A stretch of 23,357 nt of DNA from Rodentolepis nana (Eukaryota; Platyhelminthes; Cestoda; Cyclophyllidea; Hymenolepididae). The stretch spans positions 1 to 23,357 of the forward strand of contig UZAE01000441.1 in assembly GCA_900617975.1 (NCBI GenBank), in the 5' to 3' direction. A program made the position numbers and the translations under genes. Of this stretch, positions 21,317-23,357 are shown in pieces. Numbering within the stretch: position 1 is the first letter of the stretch; the number at the start of each line of letters is the position of its first letter. The notes under the pieces were generated by a model. The model ran no database searches. It was given only the letters and a program-made list of their open reading frames with translations, and had not been told where the DNA came from.

Positions 21317-22112
21317 ACTTTCTCTAGTGTTTTAACGTGTGGATATTCGGTTACCATCTCTTGTTTCAAATTTATTTACAGCATCTAAATTGACTAAAAA
21401 TAAGTTGTAATTTTTTATTTGTAGAAGGCAATCGACATGGAATAACAGTAGGCCCAACAAATGACAATGTGCAGAGGCGATCAGGAAATGCTGAGAGCAA
21501 CCCCAATGTGTCAAAGAAACTTAAAATTTTTGTTTTATTGGACTCAATGTGAATAATATTTCCTAAATGTGGAGGGGGTGGGGTGTTCATGTAGTAAATT
21601 TCACTATTCGTAGTCTGGATTGGAGAAGCTGCTTGTCTCTGATGCCAACGCCCATTGGCCAAGAGGTTCTGCCAATTTGCTACCATTTATTTCCCTATGA
21701 CAGGGGTATTCCGCAGTTAGCAGTTCCTACATTCCTTTCAAAATTTTCTCCTCCGGTATAATCTCAGACAGAATATTCGAATAAATTAAGTCAAATCAAT
21801 GGGCTGCCCCAGTGCGAGTGTCAAACGTTAAAGGCCAGAGCGTTCTGATTACCTTGATAATCTTACTACTTATTAGAAATATTCTTCTAATTTCCAGTTA
21901 TTTGTGAAAATAATGAAAATAATAATAATCAGTTCATTTATTCAATGATTGTATCAAACGAGGGAATTTGCCAAAAAGTAGAAGATCTATAAGAGGGAGG
22001 GAAGAGAGAGTCCGGAAAGGCATTGAAATAATGTTTTTTTTCTAATTTCAATATTCTATTCTACCCTTGAATTTAAATGTATGGTACCTTAGTTGATGAT
22101 TATGAAAATGTT

Positions 22113-22125
22113 CCCCCCCCCCCCC
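22113..22125. repeat. poly-C run (13)
   Basis: Thirteen consecutive C in AT-rich intergenic DNA. The flanks do not match the SINE. Confidence 0.9.
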
Positions 22126-22325
22126 TCCATATCATTGAATGAACCTGAATTTTGAATTATTATTTAAAAGTAGGCATCCGGTTGTCTGTGTAATTTCAAA
22201 TTTAAATGCTTACTATATCCGATACAAACATTTTGAGCGGATAGTGTTTGAGTAATGGTACTGCTCACTCAATTTATTTAAATTAAGTCCCAATTAGTTT
22301 TTATTGCTATCAACTCCCCAACTCA

Positions 22326-22343
22326 CCCCCCCCCCCCCCCCCC
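22326..22343. repeat. poly-C run (18)
   Basis: Eighteen consecutive C, the longest homopolymer in the window, preceded by CAACTCA. No SINE sequence surrounds it. Confidence 0.9.
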
Positions 22344-22826
22344 AATGAATTGCGAAGTTGAAATTGTAATTTATACTGCTAGAAGAAATTGCTTAACATA
22401 ACTGTTCAATTACGTTTAAATTCTCAAGTGGCCAGGTTTCCCTAATTTTCATAATATTATTAATTCACTGTGTCACATTCTTATACACCTAAGTTTCTTG
22501 AATACCTGCAGTTAGCGAAGAAAAGATGTCTTTAGAAAGTCAAGCCCTAGCAAAATTCTCACAGTGCAAACTTCAATGATGTCATAATCATTAGTTACAC
22601 TAAACAATTGAATTTTCGGGCTGTTTTTAATGAAGTTTTATTTGCTTTCAATAGTCGTCCCAAAGTAACAATTAAAATACTTAACAATGAATTTACTACA
22701 CTTTAAATTAGACCTCAGTAGCAATAAATAATTTCAATAGCGACGATAGTTCCTGGTTGTATTTAAAGTTTTCTAATAATTTTTTCTTGATATTATGTAA
22801 ATAGGGATGTACGATAGACTTGCCTC

Positions 22827-23190
22827 CACGTGGTGCACCCTGGGCAACGTATGCTCATACGGCTCCACGTGGTGCACCCTGGGCAACGTTTACTCATACG
22901 GCTCCACGTGGTGCACCCTGGGCAACGTATACTCATAAGGCACCACGTGGTGCACCCTGGGCAACGTGTACTCATACGGCAAGTAAGTCTATCACGTGGT
23001 GCACCCTGGGCAACGTATACTCATACGGCAAACAAACTGGTGCACCCTGGGCAACGTATACACGGCAAAAGAGTCCGGGTGCACCCTGGGCAACGTATAC
23101 TCATACAGCAAAAATGTGGTGCACCTTGGGCAACGTATACTCATACGGCAAAAAACGGTGCACCCTGGGCAACGTATGCTCATACGGCAA
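22827..23190 (+). repeat. nine-unit tandem array of an internal SINE module
   Basis: The core GTGCACCCTGGGCAACGT recurs nine times; GGTGCACC (or GGGTGCACC) begins at 22832, 22871, 22910, 22949, 22998, 23039, 23078, 23118 and 23157, giving spacings of 39, 39, 39, 49, 41, 39, 40 and 39 bp. Eight units keep the core exactly; unit 8 has one C-to-T change. Copies A, B and C of the same element each have one such module. Units 1-4 are joined through CACGTGG; units 6-9 through A-rich linkers. Confidence 0.95.
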
Positions 23191-23340
23191 AAAGTCTATT
23201 AAATGACAGTTGACTCCTGACTTCAAACTACCATGACCCAACTGTATGTCATATTCAACAACTTCTACAGTACTTACCTCACCTTTTTTTCTACCTTCGA
23301 GTCTCTCTTCTATATCTTTGAAATACTCTTCTGTTCTCCA

Positions 23341-23357
23341 CCCCCCCCCCCCCCCCC
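23341..23357. repeat. poly-C run (17) at the window edge, inside SINE copy D
   Basis: It occupies the place of the C-run seen in copies A (G13 on the plus strand) and B (C8), so the assembly appears to end within the element. Confidence 0.9.

Larger units (their letters stand above)
21317..22803. other. intergenic, no gene seen
   Basis: AT-rich with two long C runs (22113-22125 and 22326-22343) and a purine-rich patch near 21990-22020. Overlapping open frames on both strands near 21372-21761 (for example a minus-strand peptide starting MVANWQNLLANGRWHQRQ) lie in a slightly GC-richer patch. They could be a remnant of a mobile element but have no recognisable domain. Confidence 0.45.
22804..23357 (+). 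mobile_element. SINE-like element, copy D, with expanded internal array (cut by window end)
   Basis: It starts GGGATGTACGATAGACTTGC (compare the GGGGTGCGCGATAGACTTAC head of copy C), without the 5S part. After CTCCACGTGG it enters a tandem array (22827-23190), then rejoins the family body with AAAAAGTCTATTAAATGACA, GACTTCAAACTACC, a CT-rich stretch and the internal C-run, here 17 C to the end of the window. By comparison with copies A-C the missing 3' part would be the CTGAAGTC block and the AATAAATA tail. Overlapping open frames on both strands (22793-23213) follow the repeat and are not credible genes. Confidence 0.85.

Noticed and set aside
22804..23190. CRISPR-like array (regular repeats of about 39 bp)
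   Set aside because: There are no unique spacers: the whole unit repeats head to tail, the element is a SINE, and the DNA is eukaryotic.

Overview
The window looks like an AT-rich piece of animal nuclear genome. It has GT-AG introns of very different sizes (72 bp up to about 7.3 kb), no operon-like packing of genes, short interspersed repeats and many poly-C/poly-G runs. A helminth, possibly a parasitic flatworm, would fit the small upstream intron followed by kilobase introns. That is an inference: nothing in the window identifies the species. Both ends are runs of C, so this is probably a scaffold or contig bounded by hard-to-assemble homopolymers.

Layout: positions 274-17714 hold the 3' part of one plus-strand protein-coding gene. 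Five exons (274-357, 430-577, 3590-3874, 9730-10182, 17460-17714) join in phase without a stop and end at a TAG at 17712-17714. They give the last ~407 residues of a protein I do not recognise. It has a helical, charged N-terminal part, a Cys/His cluster, a Pro/Ser-rich linker, an acidic stretch, a second Cys cluster and a Ser-rich tail. The 5' end of the gene is outside the window. The introns hold one antisense (6334-6670) and one sense (15665-16058) copy of a SINE-like repeat.

Downstream of the gene (17715-23357) there is no strong coding signal. There is a weak two-exon small-gene candidate (18531-18807, followed by AATAAA at 18902) and, on the minus strand, an open stretch with decayed ankyrin-like spacing (19312-19533). 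Two more copies of the SINE-like element follow.

The most interesting material is the repeat family. Its fullest copy (20887-21268, minus strand) begins with a recognisable 3' half of 5S rRNA, so the family appears to be a 5S-derived (SINE3-type) SINE, and that copy is bracketed by an imperfect 49-bp direct repeat. In the copy at the right end (22804-23357) one short internal module has been amplified into nine tandem units of about 39 bp, each built from overlapping palindromes and a small hairpin. This looks like a minisatellite arising inside a SINE. A third copy (15665-16058) carries a different internal duplication with a 59-bp period, so the family seems prone to internal amplification.
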